Shown here: in pieces, positions 26,857 through 34,506 of the stretch
How the letters are laid out: each line of letters opens with the position of its first letter
Numbering within the stretch: the stretch's first letter is position 1
Assembly: GCA_046758865.1 (NCBI GenBank)
Contig: JBHIBD010000005.1
Coordinates: 1 to 54,776 of the forward strand
DNA length: 54,776 nucleotides
DNA from: JBHIBD01 sp046758865
GTDB taxonomy: Bacteria; Planctomycetota; Brocadiia; Brocadiales; Bathyanammoxibiaceae
Direction: 5' to 3'
The notes under the pieces: model-generated
Seen by the model: only the letters and a program-made list of their open reading frames with translations
What the model was told of the DNA's origin: nothing
Databases searched by the model: none
Translations under genes and position numbers: made by a program

Positions 26857-27515
26857 ATGTAGTCTTTCTGGGTCCTCCAGGTGCCGGTAAGGGGACCCAG
26901 GCAGAGACGATAAGCGAAGAGAGGCACATGGAGCACATATCAACGGGTGACCTGCTCAGAGGGGCCGTTCAGGCGGGTACCGCTATTGGCATGAAGGCAA
27001 AGGAGTACATGGAAAAGGGCCTTCTTGTGCCCGACGAGTTGGTGGTAGATATTGTTGCCGAGTGTATGACGAAAGGCGACCACGCCTCGAACTTTCTTTT
27101 GGACGGGTTTCCCAGGAACCTTGTACAGGCGAAGGCACTGGACCAGACCCTGAAGCATCTGGGGAATAGACTTGATGTGGTATTATATTTTGCTGTATCC
27201 GAAGAGACTGCGGTGAAACGCCTTACGGGGAGATGGCTGTGTTCCTCCTGTGGAGCGAATTATCACGAGCTGTATCTGCCACCAAATAAGGCTGGTATCT
27301 GCGACAAATGTGGAAAACCGCTCGGACAGAGAGCCGATGATAATGTTAAGACCGTGAAGAAAAGACTCAAGGTATACCGTGAACAAACTGCCGGCCTCAT
27401 CGATTATTATGAAAGAAGGGATGTTCTCAAGACCATTAATGCCGATCAGGGTGTAGACGATATACACGAAGAGATATGTGAGACCTTGAATTCGCTATCC
27501 GAGAGAAGTATATGA
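26853..27515 (+). CDS. adk: Adenylate kinase
   Basis: A 220-residue enzyme converting ATP+AMP to 2 ADP. P-loop GPPGAGKGTQ, AMP site LDGFPRNLVQA and a long LID with four cysteines (CSSC, CDKC), a zinc-stabilised LID. It overlaps both secY and map by 4 nt (ATGA). Confidence 0.96.
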   Translation: MNVVFLGPPGAGKGTQAETISEERHMEHISTGDLLRGAVQAGTAIGMKAKEYMEKGLLVPDELVVDIVAECMTKGDHASNFLLDGFPRNLVQAKALDQTLKHLGNRLDVVLYFAVSEETAVKRLTGRWLCSSCGANYHELYLPPNKAGICDKCGKPLGQRADDNVKTVKKRLKVYREQTAGLIDYYERRDVLKTINADQGVDDIHEEICETLNSLSERSI

Positions 27516-28267
27516 TAGAGTGTAAAAGCGCCAGGCAAATAGAGAGAATAAGGGCAGCTGGAAGGATAGTTGCAGGGGCCTTGCACCTTGCAAAAGAGTT
27601 AGCCAAAGCAGGAGTTACTACGGAACTTTTGGACGAAGAGCTAGACAAATATGTTCGACTGCATCGTGGCAGGGCAATGTTTAAGGGCTACAGGGGCTAT
27701 CCAAAGAGTATATGTGCCTCTATCAATGAGGAGGTGGTACACGGAATACCGGGTCCAAGGAGACTTTGTGAAGGAGATATTTTAAGTATAGATATCGGAG
27801 TGGAGTACAAGAAATATGTGGCCGATGCTGCTGTGACCATCCCTATTGGGCATATTTCCCCTGAGGCAGATAGCCTCTTAGTCGTGTGTGAAGAGGCCCT
27901 AAACCAGGCAATTAAAACGATAAGGTCTGGTATAAAGCTCTCCGCCCTTGCAGGCAGTATACAACGTTATGTGGAGGAGAATGGGTATTCTGTAATAAGG
28001 GACTATACGGGGCATGGAATCGGAAGGGATATGCACGAAGACCCCCAGGTACCTAATTATGTGAGTGATTCCTTGCTAGCCAGTGACGTGATACTCCTTG
28101 CGGGCACCACCCTGGCCATCGAACCCATGATATGTGAGGGTAGTGCCGAGACGGAGGTGCTGGATAACAGGTGGACAGTTGTGACAAAAGACCGCAAGCT
28201 CTCTGCACACTTTGAACACACTATTGTGGTTACTGATGCGGGCTGCGAGATCCTTACCGGGGAATAA
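27512..28267 (+). CDS. map: Methionine aminopeptidase, type I
   Basis: A 251-residue metalloprotease that trims initiator Met. Metal ligands fit the family: DIGVEYKKYVADAA (two Asp), TGHGIGRDMHEDP (His), TLAIEPM (Glu) and HFEHTIVVT (Glu region). Standard position after adk. Confidence 0.96.
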   Translation: MIECKSARQIERIRAAGRIVAGALHLAKELAKAGVTTELLDEELDKYVRLHRGRAMFKGYRGYPKSICASINEEVVHGIPGPRRLCEGDILSIDIGVEYKKYVADAAVTIPIGHISPEADSLLVVCEEALNQAIKTIRSGIKLSALAGSIQRYVEENGYSVIRDYTGHGIGRDMHEDPQVPNYVSDSLLASDVILLAGTTLAIEPMICEGSAETEVLDNRWTVVTKDRKLSAHFEHTIVVTDAGCEILTGE

Positions 28268-28277
28268 AGAGGCGTGT

Positions 28278-28496
28278 ATGGGTAAAGAGGAGCCTATAAG
28301 GGTAGAGGCGGTTGTAAAGGAGGCCCTTCCAAACGCTATGTTCAAGGTAGAGTTGCCAAACGGCCATCAGGTTCTGGCACATGTCTCTGGCAAGATGAGG
28401 ATGCATTTCATACGAATTCTGCCAGGAGATAAAGTGACCATAGAGATGTCACCATACGACCTGGATAGAGGGAGAATAATCTACAGACAGGCATAA
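28278..28496 (+). CDS. infA: Translation initiation factor IF-1
   Basis: A 72-residue OB-fold protein, the family length, from ATG 28278 (GKEEPIRVEAVVKEALPN; AHVSGKMRMHFIRILPGDKV; SPYDLDRGRIIYR). An upstream in-frame start inside map is unlikely. Confidence 0.96.
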   Translation: MGKEEPIRVEAVVKEALPNAMFKVELPNGHQVLAHVSGKMRMHFIRILPGDKVTIEMSPYDLDRGRIIYRQA

Positions 28497-28525
28497 CGCC
28501 TGGTATAGTAGGAATTTAGCCAGCT

Positions 28526-28639
28526 ATGAAGGTAAGGTCTTCGGTAAAACGTATCTGTGAGAATTGCAAGATAATCAGGCGGAAGAATGTAGTCCGCGTT
28601 ATCTGTACCAACCCAAGACACAAGCAACGTCAGGGTTAA
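28526..28639 (+). CDS. rpmJ: Ribosomal protein bL36, zinc-binding form
   Basis: 37 residues: MKVRSSVKRICENCK through to RHKQRQG. Zinc ligands C11, C14, C27 and H32 are all present. Standard place between infA and rpsM. Confidence 0.95.
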   Translation: MKVRSSVKRICENCKIIRRKNVVRVICTNPRHKQRQG

Positions 28640-28657
28640 CAAAAGAGAGGAGTATTG

Positions 28658-29038
28658 ATGCCAAGGATTGCGGGAGTAGATATACCTGCTGATAAACCCA
28701 TCGTTATTTCACTTACCTATATGTACGGTATTGGAAGAACCCTATCTAGGAAGATACTAAAGGCCCTGAATATAGACGAAAATCTTCGTGCGAAGGACCT
28801 GCATGAGGACCAACTGAGCATCCTGGGCGCCTATATAGAAAAGAACCATGTTATCGAGGGTGCTCTCAGGCGTCATGACAGCCAGAATATAACCTTGCTG
28901 AGGGGTATAGGCTGCTACCGTGGCTTGCGACACAGGTTGGGCCTGCCCGTGAGGGGCCAGAGGACTAGCACCAATGCCCGTACAAGAAAGGGTAAAAGGA
29001 GGACTGTAGCAGGAAGAAAAGGGCCTGAAAAGGGTTAA
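28658..29038 (+). CDS. rpsM: Ribosomal protein uS13
   Basis: A 126-residue S13 from ATG 28658 (MPRIAGVDIPADKP) with AGAGAGGAG 5-6 nt upstream; a TTG one codon earlier is a weaker choice. C-terminal GQRTSTNARTRKG is standard. It is followed 3 nt later by a methyltransferase gene and not by rpsK as usual. Confidence 0.96.
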   Translation: MPRIAGVDIPADKPIVISLTYMYGIGRTLSRKILKALNIDENLRAKDLHEDQLSILGAYIEKNHVIEGALRRHDSQNITLLRGIGCYRGLRHRLGLPVRGQRTSTNARTRKGKRRTVAGRKGPEKG

Positions 29039-29041
29039 GGG

Positions 29042-29887
29042 ATGAATCTTTCCTTACAAAATACAGACTATAGTGTTGAGACACTCTCCAGTGTGTTAAC
29101 GTCCTCTAGGGATTTTCTCAGGGCCCTCAGGTGGGAAGGCCCCGGCGGGGACATAAACCGAAGTGAGATGAAGAAATTTCAGGAAACAGTGGGTTTTTCC
29201 TCACATATCCTGCGTATGACCAGGGACACGTTTTGCCAAGACCTGGCGTACCTCGAGTGTTCATGTGGTAAATCCTATCTCACCTTTGCCCTGAACCGCA
29301 TACTGAAGGAATTGTATGGTGTGGAACGTACCTTTGATGGGGTCGATGTCTCAAGGGCCCTTGTAGAGAAATGCCGTAGAATCGCTATGTCACTTGACTA
29401 TGATAACATGAGTTTCACGGAGGGGCGGACGCTGGAGTTCTGTGCCCCGGGGGATAAGAAAATAGATATAGTCCTTGCGCTCCATGCATGCGACACCGCT
29501 ACAGACGAGGCCATAGCCAAGGGCATACAGTTAGGTGCTAGATACATTATGGTGGTACCCTGCTGCCAAAATCAGCTCAGGGGCCAGATAAGGCCCACAC
29601 AGCCGTTAAAGGGGCTTACAGACTTTGGCCCCCTGCTCTACCGTTTTGCAGACCTCCTGACCGAGGCCCTAAGGGCACAGGTCTTGAAGGGGGCTGGTTA
29701 TGCCGTCGAAATCCACGAAATAGTTCCACCAACGGTAACGCCAAAGAACCTCGTTATTACGGCTAGAAGGCTAAGGTCTAGGAAGAAGAGGGGGATGGAT
29801 GGTTATAGGAAACTATGTCGTCAGCTAGGCGTTCGTTCTATTTTAGAGGATTTTCTTCCTGAGCTTTTTCATGGAAAGGATGGTTAA
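29042..29887 (+). CDS. SAM-dependent methyltransferase of unknown target, inside the alpha operon
   Basis: 281 residues with a Rossmann-type methyltransferase core: motif I LECSCGKSYLTFAL (degenerate glycine loop), acidic GVDVSR after strand 2, and a strand-4 segment DIVLALHACDTATDEAI followed by MVVPCCQNQ. The HACDTATDEA and PCC pattern resembles the METTL25/Methyltransf_32 group. It starts 3 nt after rpsM and its TAA overlaps the rpsK ATG, so it is transcribed and translated with them. The target may be rRNA or a ribosomal protein; that is inference from position only. Confidence 0.8.
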   Translation: MNLSLQNTDYSVETLSSVLTSSRDFLRALRWEGPGGDINRSEMKKFQETVGFSSHILRMTRDTFCQDLAYLECSCGKSYLTFALNRILKELYGVERTFDGVDVSRALVEKCRRIAMSLDYDNMSFTEGRTLEFCAPGDKKIDIVLALHACDTATDEAIAKGIQLGARYIMVVPCCQNQLRGQIRPTQPLKGLTDFGPLLYRFADLLTEALRAQVLKGAGYAVEIHEIVPPTVTPKNLVITARRLRSRKKRGMDGYRKLCRQLGVRSILEDFLPELFHGKDG

Positions 29888-30267
29888 TGGCCAAGGCAGG
29901 TAGGAAGAAGATACGGCGCAACGTTAATAGAGCGGTAGCTCATATAAAGGCTACCTTTAATAACACCTACATTAATATAACAGACCTGAACGGAGAGACT
30001 ATGTGCTGGGCCTCAGCTGGTACAGTGGGATTTAAGGGTTCCAGGAAGAGTACCCCCTTTGCTGCACAGAGGGCCGCCGAGAACGTGGCCGAAAAGGCCT
30101 TAAAGCAGGGGGTGTCGGAGCTTGACATAAAGGTCAAAGGGCCTGGTTCAGGCCGGGAATCTGCCATTACAGCGCTTCAGGTAGCAGGGCTTAGTGTAAA
30201 GTCCATAGAGGATGTTACGCCATTGCCACACAACGGCTGTCGCCCAAGAAAGAAGAGGAGGGTGTAG
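29887..30267 (+). CDS. rpsK: Ribosomal protein uS11
   Basis: A 126-residue S11 of the 30S platform: NRAVAHIKATFNNTYINITD, VGFKGSRKSTPFAAQ, and the basic PHNGCRPRKKRRV end. The ATG overlaps the stop of the methyltransferase gene. Confidence 0.96.
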   Translation: MAKAGRKKIRRNVNRAVAHIKATFNNTYINITDLNGETMCWASAGTVGFKGSRKSTPFAAQRAAENVAEKALKQGVSELDIKVKGPGSGRESAITALQVAGLSVKSIEDVTPLPHNGCRPRKKRRV

Positions 30268-30273
30268 GAAAAT

Positions 30274-30900
30274 ATGGGCAAATATACTGGGCCATCCTGT
30301 AGGTTATGCAGACGGGAAGGGATAAAGTTGTACCTTAAGGGGAACCGTTGCTTTACCGTGAAGTGCCCTGTTACAAAGAGGAAGACCGTTCCCGGACAAC
30401 ACTTCTGGCGGAGTGGTAAAATGTCCAAATATGGACTGCAGTTCAGGGAGAAGCAGAAGCTCAAAAGATTCTACGGCGTACTGGAGAGACCCTTTAGAAG
30501 GTACTTCGAAATGGCTGAACGGCAAAAGGGTAACACAGGTGAGAACCTACTTCTACTACTGGAGAGGAGGCTAGACAATGTGCTCTACCTCCTCAGTTTT
30601 GCAGCATCCAGGAAGGAAGCAAAGCAGATAATAGGCCACGGCCATATTATGGTAAATGGTAAAAGGCTCGACATCCCTTCCTACCTTGTACAGGTAGGTG
30701 ATGTCATTAAAGCAGTTGCTAGGCAGCGCAGCTTAGACATGACGAAGACTAATCTTCAGAGCTATGTTTCTCGCTATAATTCACAGTGGTTGGAGTTGGA
30801 TAAGGACACTCCGCAAGCCAAGGTGCTGAGACTGCCTGTAAGAGAAGAAGTTTCCATTTCTATACAAGAGCAGTTGGTAGTCGAGCTCTGTTCAAAATAA
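30274..30900 (+). CDS. rpsD: Ribosomal protein uS4, zinc-binding form
   Basis: A 208-residue primary 16S-binding protein. The N-terminus carries four cysteines (CRLC, then C26 and C31 region: NRCFTVKCP), the C+ form. The S4 domain (RLDNVLYLLSFAASRKEAKQ, GHGHIMVNGKRLDIPSY) is intact. S4 autoregulates alpha or rpsD operons in model bacteria; a hairpin pair follows this gene. Confidence 0.96.
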   Translation: MGKYTGPSCRLCRREGIKLYLKGNRCFTVKCPVTKRKTVPGQHFWRSGKMSKYGLQFREKQKLKRFYGVLERPFRRYFEMAERQKGNTGENLLLLLERRLDNVLYLLSFAASRKEAKQIIGHGHIMVNGKRLDIPSYLVQVGDVIKAVARQRSLDMTKTNLQSYVSRYNSQWLELDKDTPQAKVLRLPVREEVSISIQEQLVVELCSK

Positions 30901-30912
30901 GGGTGTGCAAAA

Positions 30913-30953
30913 AGGGTTAAAAAAAGCTTACCCTAAGGCCAAAATAAGCTTTT
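30913..30953 (+). promoter_or_regulatory. Hairpins between rpsD and rpoA
   Basis: A perfect 9-bp inverted repeat, AAAAGCTTA (30922-30930) and TAAGCTTTT (30945-30953), encloses 14 nt. A competing stem AGGGT (30913-30917)/ACCCT (30930-30934) shares bases with it. It lacks a clean GC-rich stem plus T tail, so attenuation or processing is more likely than full termination. Confidence 0.4.
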
Positions 30954-30968
30954 AGAGGGGAGGTGTAT

Positions 30969-31994
30969 ATGCGAATTCGGTGGAGGGGTTTTGAACTACC
31001 GACTCGCATCACGGTAGACCAGCAGACATTGACTAACACCTATGGGAAGTTCACCGCAGAACCTTTTGAGAGGGGGTATGGGATTACTATTGGTAACAGC
31101 CTCCGTAGGGTGTTGCTGTCGTCCCTGCAAGGCAGTGCCGTTACTTCCGTGAGGTTCAAGGGGGTCAGGCATGAGTTCACTTATATTCCTGGGGTGGTGG
31201 AAGATGTAACGGACATTATGCTCAATATCAAATCCATTATAGTAAAGCTTCAGGACGACCAACCAAGAAAGATTAGGATAGACGTCCATAAGAAGGGTGA
31301 AGTAAAGGCCAAAGATATTGTTACAGAAGGTGACGTCGAGATAGTTAATCCTGACCTTCATATAGCGACCCTTTCGGAGAACGTGGATTTTGAGGTGGAG
31401 ATGGAGGTGAAAAAGGGACGTGGCTACGTAACGGCTGAAGAAAACGAGCCAGAGGAACCGGAGATAGGCCTAATTGCCCTGGATTCTGTGTTTTCTCCCG
31501 TGAGAAAGGTAAAGTACTATACAGAGGATACCAGGGTGGGCAGGAGAACTAATTACGATAGACTAATTATGGAAATATGGACCAACGGCATTGTCACGCC
31601 AGAGATGGCAATGGTGGAGGCCGCCAAGGTCCTTAGAAAGCACCTTAACCCCTTTGTGCAGTATTTTGACGTGGGGCGTGAGCTGCCACGTTTAGACGTA
31701 AGGCCCAGTCTGGAGACTGCCGAGCTGAAGGCCGAGGTGACAGACGAGCTTCAGGCAAAGCTGGATAAACTTGTCGTAGACCTCGACCTCTCTGTGCGCG
31801 CATCTAACTGCCTTGAGGCAGCAAACATAAGGACCATAGGGGAACTTGTGTCCCTTACAGAGGACGAGGTGTTGTCGATAAGAAATTTCGGAAAGACAAC
31901 ACTAAAAGAGGTCAAGAAAAAATTGGCGCAGCTAGGGTTAAGTTTTGGTATGCAGAAGAAAGAGAAGGTAAGCGTGCATGAGACACAGAGTTAG
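30969..31994 (+). CDS. rpoA: DNA-directed RNA polymerase alpha subunit
   Basis: A 341-residue alpha subunit. N-terminal dimerisation domain (ERGYGITIGNSLRRVLLSS), C-terminal DNA/activator-binding domain (SNCLEAANIRTIGELV, LSIRNFGKTTLKEVKKKL). ATG 30969 is preferred because GAGGGGAGGT lies 4-5 nt upstream; a GTG 2 codons earlier overlaps that site. Confidence 0.95.
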   Translation: MRIRWRGFELPTRITVDQQTLTNTYGKFTAEPFERGYGITIGNSLRRVLLSSLQGSAVTSVRFKGVRHEFTYIPGVVEDVTDIMLNIKSIIVKLQDDQPRKIRIDVHKKGEVKAKDIVTEGDVEIVNPDLHIATLSENVDFEVEMEVKKGRGYVTAEENEPEEPEIGLIALDSVFSPVRKVKYYTEDTRVGRRTNYDRLIMEIWTNGIVTPEMAMVEAAKVLRKHLNPFVQYFDVGRELPRLDVRPSLETAELKAEVTDELQAKLDKLVVDLDLSVRASNCLEAANIRTIGELVSLTEDEVLSIRNFGKTTLKEVKKKLAQLGLSFGMQKKEKVSVHETQS

Positions 31995-32703
31995 AGGAAG
32001 ACACCTGAGCAGGACCCCGAGCCACAGACTCGCCTTGCGGCGTAATTTGGCTGCCAGCCTATTCACCTACGGTAGGATAATCACTACCATGCCCAAGGCG
32101 AAGGAGGTAAGGCCATTTGTAGAGAGGCTCATTACCCTTGCAAGAAAGGCCGTCTCCAAAAAAGAGACAGACAAACCCGCCTATGTCCATTATTACCGCA
32201 TGATCTTATCAAGGCTCCAGAATAAGGAGCTGGTGCAGAAGCTGGTGGGTGAGGGCAAGTGGCGCCAAGAGGGTGGTATAGCCCAGAAATATTTGAGCAG
32301 AAATGGGGGTTATACCAGAATACTCCGCCTCTCAGGGAGCAGGTTAGGTGTGCTTACAGGTGGCAAAGTAGGCAAGATCCCTGAACTGGAATATAAGATG
32401 GAGGGCGTAGAGAGGAAACTCCGCCTGGTGGGAAACCGTTTGGGCGACAATGCAGACAGGGTGCTCTTTGAACTTGTTGAAGAGAAGGCTGTGGAGGCAG
32501 AAGTCAGCCCGAAACCCGAGGCACCTGAAAAGGTAGAGTCGAAGAAACCCGAACCCAAACAAAGAAGGGCCCAGGCCACAAAGACAGAAGAAACAAAGGC
32601 CGGGGAGAAAGAGGCTCAGGGCTCATCTGGCCAGCCTTCGGGTGCAGGCAATAAGGCCAAAGGAAAGAAGAAAATAACAGCGCAGAGAGAAGAAAAGGGA
32701 TGA
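31978..32703 (+). CDS. rplQ: Ribosomal protein bL17 with a long charged C-terminal tail
   Basis: The first 120 residues or so are L17 (RHRVRGRHLSRTPSHRLAL, NLAASLFTYGRIITTMPKAK). The gene overlaps the rpoA 3' end by 17 nt. At 241 residues it is about twice the usual size: after residue 165 a low-complexity Lys/Glu/Pro/Ala tail is appended. The tail is probably disordered and solvent-exposed. Confidence 0.93.
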   Translation: MRHRVRGRHLSRTPSHRLALRRNLAASLFTYGRIITTMPKAKEVRPFVERLITLARKAVSKKETDKPAYVHYYRMILSRLQNKELVQKLVGEGKWRQEGGIAQKYLSRNGGYTRILRLSGSRLGVLTGGKVGKIPELEYKMEGVERKLRLVGNRLGDNADRVLFELVEEKAVEAEVSPKPEAPEKVESKKPEPKQRRAQATKTEETKAGEKEAQGSSGQPSGAGNKAKGKKKITAQREEKG

Positions 32704-33116
32704 AGGACTGTGTATTCTGTAAGATTGCCAGTGGAGCGCTTCCAGCCGCTAAGCTTCTGGAAGACAAGAAGGCAGTATCTTTCCTGGATATAAACCCAGT
32801 AAACCACGGTCACATCCTGGTCATGCCGAAAAAACACTACGAGACTATAATGGATATCCCCGGAAAAGAGCTGGCGAAGGTGATGGAAATGGTACCGGCC
32901 CTCGCCAAAGCCGTTGCCGAGTTTACTAACGCAGATGGTCTGAATATCTTCCAAACTAATAAGCCTTGTGCCGGACAGACTGTTCCCCATGTACATTTTC
33001 ATATAATCCCAAGACACAAGAGCGACGGATTCCACTTTGGGTGGAGGCAGGGCAGATATACCGAGGGTGAGGTAGATAGGCTGCAGTGGGGCATCCTTAA
33101 GGCCCTGGGGGTGTAG
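32700..33116 (+). CDS. HIT-family nucleotide hydrolase/transferase
   Basis: 138 residues with the histidine triad HVHFHIIPR and the N-terminal zinc-type pair CVFC. This is the HINT/PKCI-like branch that hydrolyses purine nucleotide phosphoramidates such as lysyl-AMP. ATGA overlap with the rplQ stop places it in the ribosomal operon. Confidence 0.9.
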   Translation: MKDCVFCKIASGALPAAKLLEDKKAVSFLDINPVNHGHILVMPKKHYETIMDIPGKELAKVMEMVPALAKAVAEFTNADGLNIFQTNKPCAGQTVPHVHFHIIPRHKSDGFHFGWRQGRYTEGEVDRLQWGILKALGV

Positions 33117-33144
33117 CCATAAGTGATCTTGTGAGGTTGGAGGT

Positions 33145-33594
33145 ATGCCCAGGAATTTTAGCTGGCTCGTGCCCAACGAGATAGCAGGCATGGCATGGCC
33201 TGCCTCTACGGTAGGTGTTTTTGAATACCTCAAAGAGCAGGATATAGACGCAATAGTCTCCCTCACAGAGCAGCCCCTCCATAATGCCCTCATTGAGGAA
33301 TTTGGTTTTGAGTATAAGCACGTGCCCATCGAGGACCTGACCGCACCTTCCATGGAGCAGATTAACGAGTTCGTAGAATTTGCCACCAGGATGAAGGAGG
33401 TGGGCAAGAAGATAGTGGTGCACTGCGGGGCGGGTGTAGGTAGGACGGGTACCATGCTTGCCTGCTACCTTGTGCACAGGGGCTACAACGCCGCAGATGC
33501 CATTAATGAGGTGCGCCGGAAGCGCCCGGGCTCTATCGAGACCGTTGAGCAGGAAGAGATTGTAATCAGATACGCAGAAAAGCTTGCCAAGTAA
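33145..33594 (+). CDS. Dual-specificity/tyrosine protein phosphatase-like protein
   Basis: 149 residues with the Cys-based phosphatase signature HCGAGVGRTGT (C94 nucleophile, R100). An Asp in PIEDLTAPS (about residue 64) is placed as the general acid. It resembles compact DUSP23-like enzymes that dephosphorylate proteins or phospho-small molecules; the substrate is unknown. GGAGG precedes the ATG. Last gene of the long + strand block. Confidence 0.85.
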   Translation: MPRNFSWLVPNEIAGMAWPASTVGVFEYLKEQDIDAIVSLTEQPLHNALIEEFGFEYKHVPIEDLTAPSMEQINEFVEFATRMKEVGKKIVVHCGAGVGRTGTMLACYLVHRGYNAADAINEVRRKRPGSIETVEQEEIVIRYAEKLAK

Positions 33595-33609
33595 ACGGTA
33601 GTGAGGTTT

Positions 33610-33663
33610 ATATTCTTGTTTCCGTCTTCTTAAGCTCCATTTTGCTATATAGAATTAGAATCA
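33610..33663 (-). pseudogene. Degenerate copy of the ahbB 3' end
   Basis: Read on the - strand, this stretch encodes LILYSKMELKKTETRI then stop, closely matching the AhbB C-terminus VILYSEKEFKKTGTRI. Homology ends abruptly upstream. It sits about 130 nt beyond the ahbB stop on the same strand. It is a partial tandem duplication or the tail of a lost third paralogue. Confidence 0.5.
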
Positions 33664-33744
33664 CGGAGAAAGTAGTAGGGTGCATCTTGGCGCAATGCGA
33701 GGGGCGATGTCTGTGGTGGGCGGAGCCTTCTCTACCGGGGGTTT

Positions 33745-34206
33745 TTAAATCCTTGTCCCCGTCTTTTTGAATTCCTTTTCGCTGTACAGGATTACGTAGT
33801 CTTCTAGACCCGTCTTCTCTTTGATTGCCTGTATTACCCGCTCGCACTCCTCGTCTGTGTAGCCGTGAATCATGGTAAACACGTTATACGGCCAGTCGGG
33901 GAACGTCGGCCTCTCATAGCAGTGGGTGACCTCTTGGAAGCCGGCCATTATTTTTCCCACCTCATCAACACGCTCTGGTGGGACCTTCCAGACGGTCATG
34001 GCGTTTGAGGTTATGCCTATCTTGCGGTGCGCTACAGAAGCAGCAAAGCGCCGTATCTTCTTTTCTTCTATAAGCCTTCCCAGCCGGTTAACAACCTCAT
34101 CCTCGGAAAGCCCCAGGGTTTTTGCGATATCCCGGTAGGGTCTTTCGGTCAGTGGGATGCCGTCCTGGATATGCTTAATTAATTTTATGTCTGTTCCGTC
34201 GGCCAT
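33745..34206 (-). CDS. ahbB: Siroheme decarboxylase subunit, AhbB-like
   Basis: A 153-residue Lrp/AsnC-fold protein: N-terminal helix-turn-helix-like domain (YRDIAKTLGLSEDEVVNRL), then the substrate domain with VTHCYERP and DWPYNVFTMIHG. These motifs mark AhbB of the AhbA/AhbB pair that decarboxylates siroheme to didecarboxysiroheme, for heme b by the siroheme route or for heme d1. A plain Lrp regulator is less likely because both diagnostic segments are present. Its partner lies upstream. Confidence 0.82.
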   Translation of the reverse strand: MADGTDIKLIKHIQDGIPLTERPYRDIAKTLGLSEDEVVNRLGRLIEEKKIRRFAASVAHRKIGITSNAMTVWKVPPERVDEVGKIMAGFQEVTHCYERPTFPDWPYNVFTMIHGYTDEECERVIQAIKEKTGLEDYVILYSEKEFKKTGTRI

Positions 34207-34506
34207 AATCCACCTTAAACAGTTAGAGACCTTTAAAAAAACCGCTTTTTTGTTACCCTTCCCTTGACGGGAATTGCTTCCTTTTCCCCCTCCCTTGATG
34301 GGAGGGGTCAGGGGAGGGTGATGTTCACCCCCACCTGCACCGGAGGCGCATCCGCCTCTGGCGTGACTAGCCCTCCCCCGTCGAGGGGGAGGGAACGGAC
34401 AGGTTTAAAAACCTGTCCCTACGTAAATGATTCCCGCGTAGGGACAGACCTTTAGGTCTGTCCGCAGTAAGGTGCGTCGAGACGCACCCTACAGTTTAAA
34501 GATTTA
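34207..34506. repeat. Array of hairpins between ahbA and ahbB
   Basis: About 300 nt with no gene. Perfect or near-perfect palindromes: CCCCTCCC/GGGAGGGG (34287-34307), GAGGCG/CGCCTC (34343-34358), CCCTCCCCC/GGGGGAGGG (34371-34393), GGACAGGTTT/AAACCTGTCC (34397-34418), GTCCCTACG/CGTAGGGAC (34415-34445), GGACAGACC/GGTCTGTCC (34442-34463) and GGTGCGTC/GACGCACC (34471-34488). Related hairpins recur in inverted order at 45.88-45.97 kb. Confidence 0.75.

Noticed and set aside
34207..34506. CRISPR array
   Set aside because: The repeats are palindromic hairpins of varied sequence with no constant repeat-spacer period and no cas genes nearby.
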